The translations under genes were made by a program, and so were the position numbers. From Xanthobacter flavus (GTDB lineage Bacteria; Pseudomonadota; Alphaproteobacteria; Rhizobiales; Xanthobacteraceae): a DNA stretch of 64,000 nucleotides. The notes beneath the pieces were generated by a model. That model had not been told where the DNA came from, did no database searches, and saw only the letters and a program-made list of their open reading frames with translations. Where the stretch lies: assembly GCF_017875275.1 (NCBI RefSeq), contig NZ_JAGGML010000001.1, positions 930,001-994,000 of the forward strand, written 5' to 3'. The stretch's first letter is position 1, and every line of letters begins with the position of its first letter. Positions 63,876 through 64,000 of the stretch are shown here, piece by piece.

Positions 63876-64000
63876 TCAGATGTCCAACGGCACCCCCGGC
63901 GTATCGCGCACGGCATCGCGCGCCGCCTCCAGCGCGGCGATGATGGCGGGCTCGAACACGCGGGGTCCTTCGGCGAAATGGGCGGATACCCAGCCGAACA
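63876..64000 (-). CDS. C-terminal fragment of an unidentified protein
   Basis: The last 41 codons of a minus-strand gene that enters from beyond the window: FGWVSAHFAEGPRVFEPAII, then an Ala-rich helix and the end TPGVPLDI. No family recognised from this piece. Eighty bases separate it from the possible leader and the TetR gene, so it may be the first part of the same transcript. Confidence 0.5.
   Translation of the reverse strand, partial: FGWVSAHFAEGPRVFEPAIIAALEAARDAVRDTPGVPLDI

Overview
The window is GC-rich, densely packed DNA with strong third-position GC bias. Small families typical of Rhizobiales (a CspA-like cold shock protein beside short conserved hypotheticals, an S21 paralogue with a basic tail, a Tat-type L,D-transpeptidase) and the wealth of solute-binding proteins point to a free-living, metabolically versatile alphaproteobacterium, probably Hyphomicrobiales and perhaps near Xanthobacteraceae. 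The order-level call is inference from gene content. No rRNA, tRNA, CRISPR array, insertion sequence or phage gene was seen.

Layout. 1-10668: one long plus-strand operon with an amidohydrolase (5' end outside the window), a formamidase-like alpha/beta hydrolase, a three-gene molybdenum hydroxylase whose Fe-S subunit is fused to a CoxG-like domain, and a complete branched-chain-amino-acid-type ABC importer. It looks like an uptake and degradation unit for an N-heterocycle or related amide. 10701-17048: housekeeping and small genes (N-formylglutamate amidohydrolase-like, transglutaminase-like, rpsU, cspA-like, L,D-transpeptidase, SMP-30 lactonase) plus two tandem palindromic repeats. 17202-28803: sugar or sugar-acid metabolism, with a full-length transketolase and a 2-hydroxyacid dehydrogenase facing a seven-gene minus-strand operon (SDR dehydrogenase, split transketolase, beta-hydroxyacid dehydrogenase, TRAP transporter), a divergent LysR regulator and an RpiR regulator.

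28921-35441: a siderophore/iron uptake locus (periplasmic binding protein with a frameshift, two FecCD permeases, ATPase, divergent TonB receptor). 35472-38810: tcuB and tcuA for tricarballylate-type oxidation around a GntR regulator. 39013-46865: an inferred IclR regulon with a TctC binding protein, an oxidoreductase, an aldehyde dehydrogenase, an orphan binding protein, an alpha/beta hydrolase, a small protein and a divergent metallo-beta-lactamase-fold lactonase. Two copies of one 17-bp operator, upstream of tctC and upstream of the minus-strand operon, tie it together. 47058-50099: Lrp regulator with dadX-dadA for D-alanine catabolism. 50309-53082: DCC protein, SDR, DUF2256 and an Fe-S photolyase.

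53085-58018: TctD/TctE-like two-component system, a periplasmic binding protein and a citrate/tricarballylate-type MFS carrier, probably one sensing and uptake circuit. 58193-59249: a mosaic of three broken genes (two binding proteins and a cupin). 59278-62817: glyoxylate/hydroxypyruvate reductase, semialdehyde dehydrogenase and tartrate/malate dehydrogenase. 62961-64000: a TetR regulator and the end of another gene. Overall the window is an accessory-rich catabolic region for small organic acids, sugar acids and heterocycles, in which binding proteins without cognate permeases recur.
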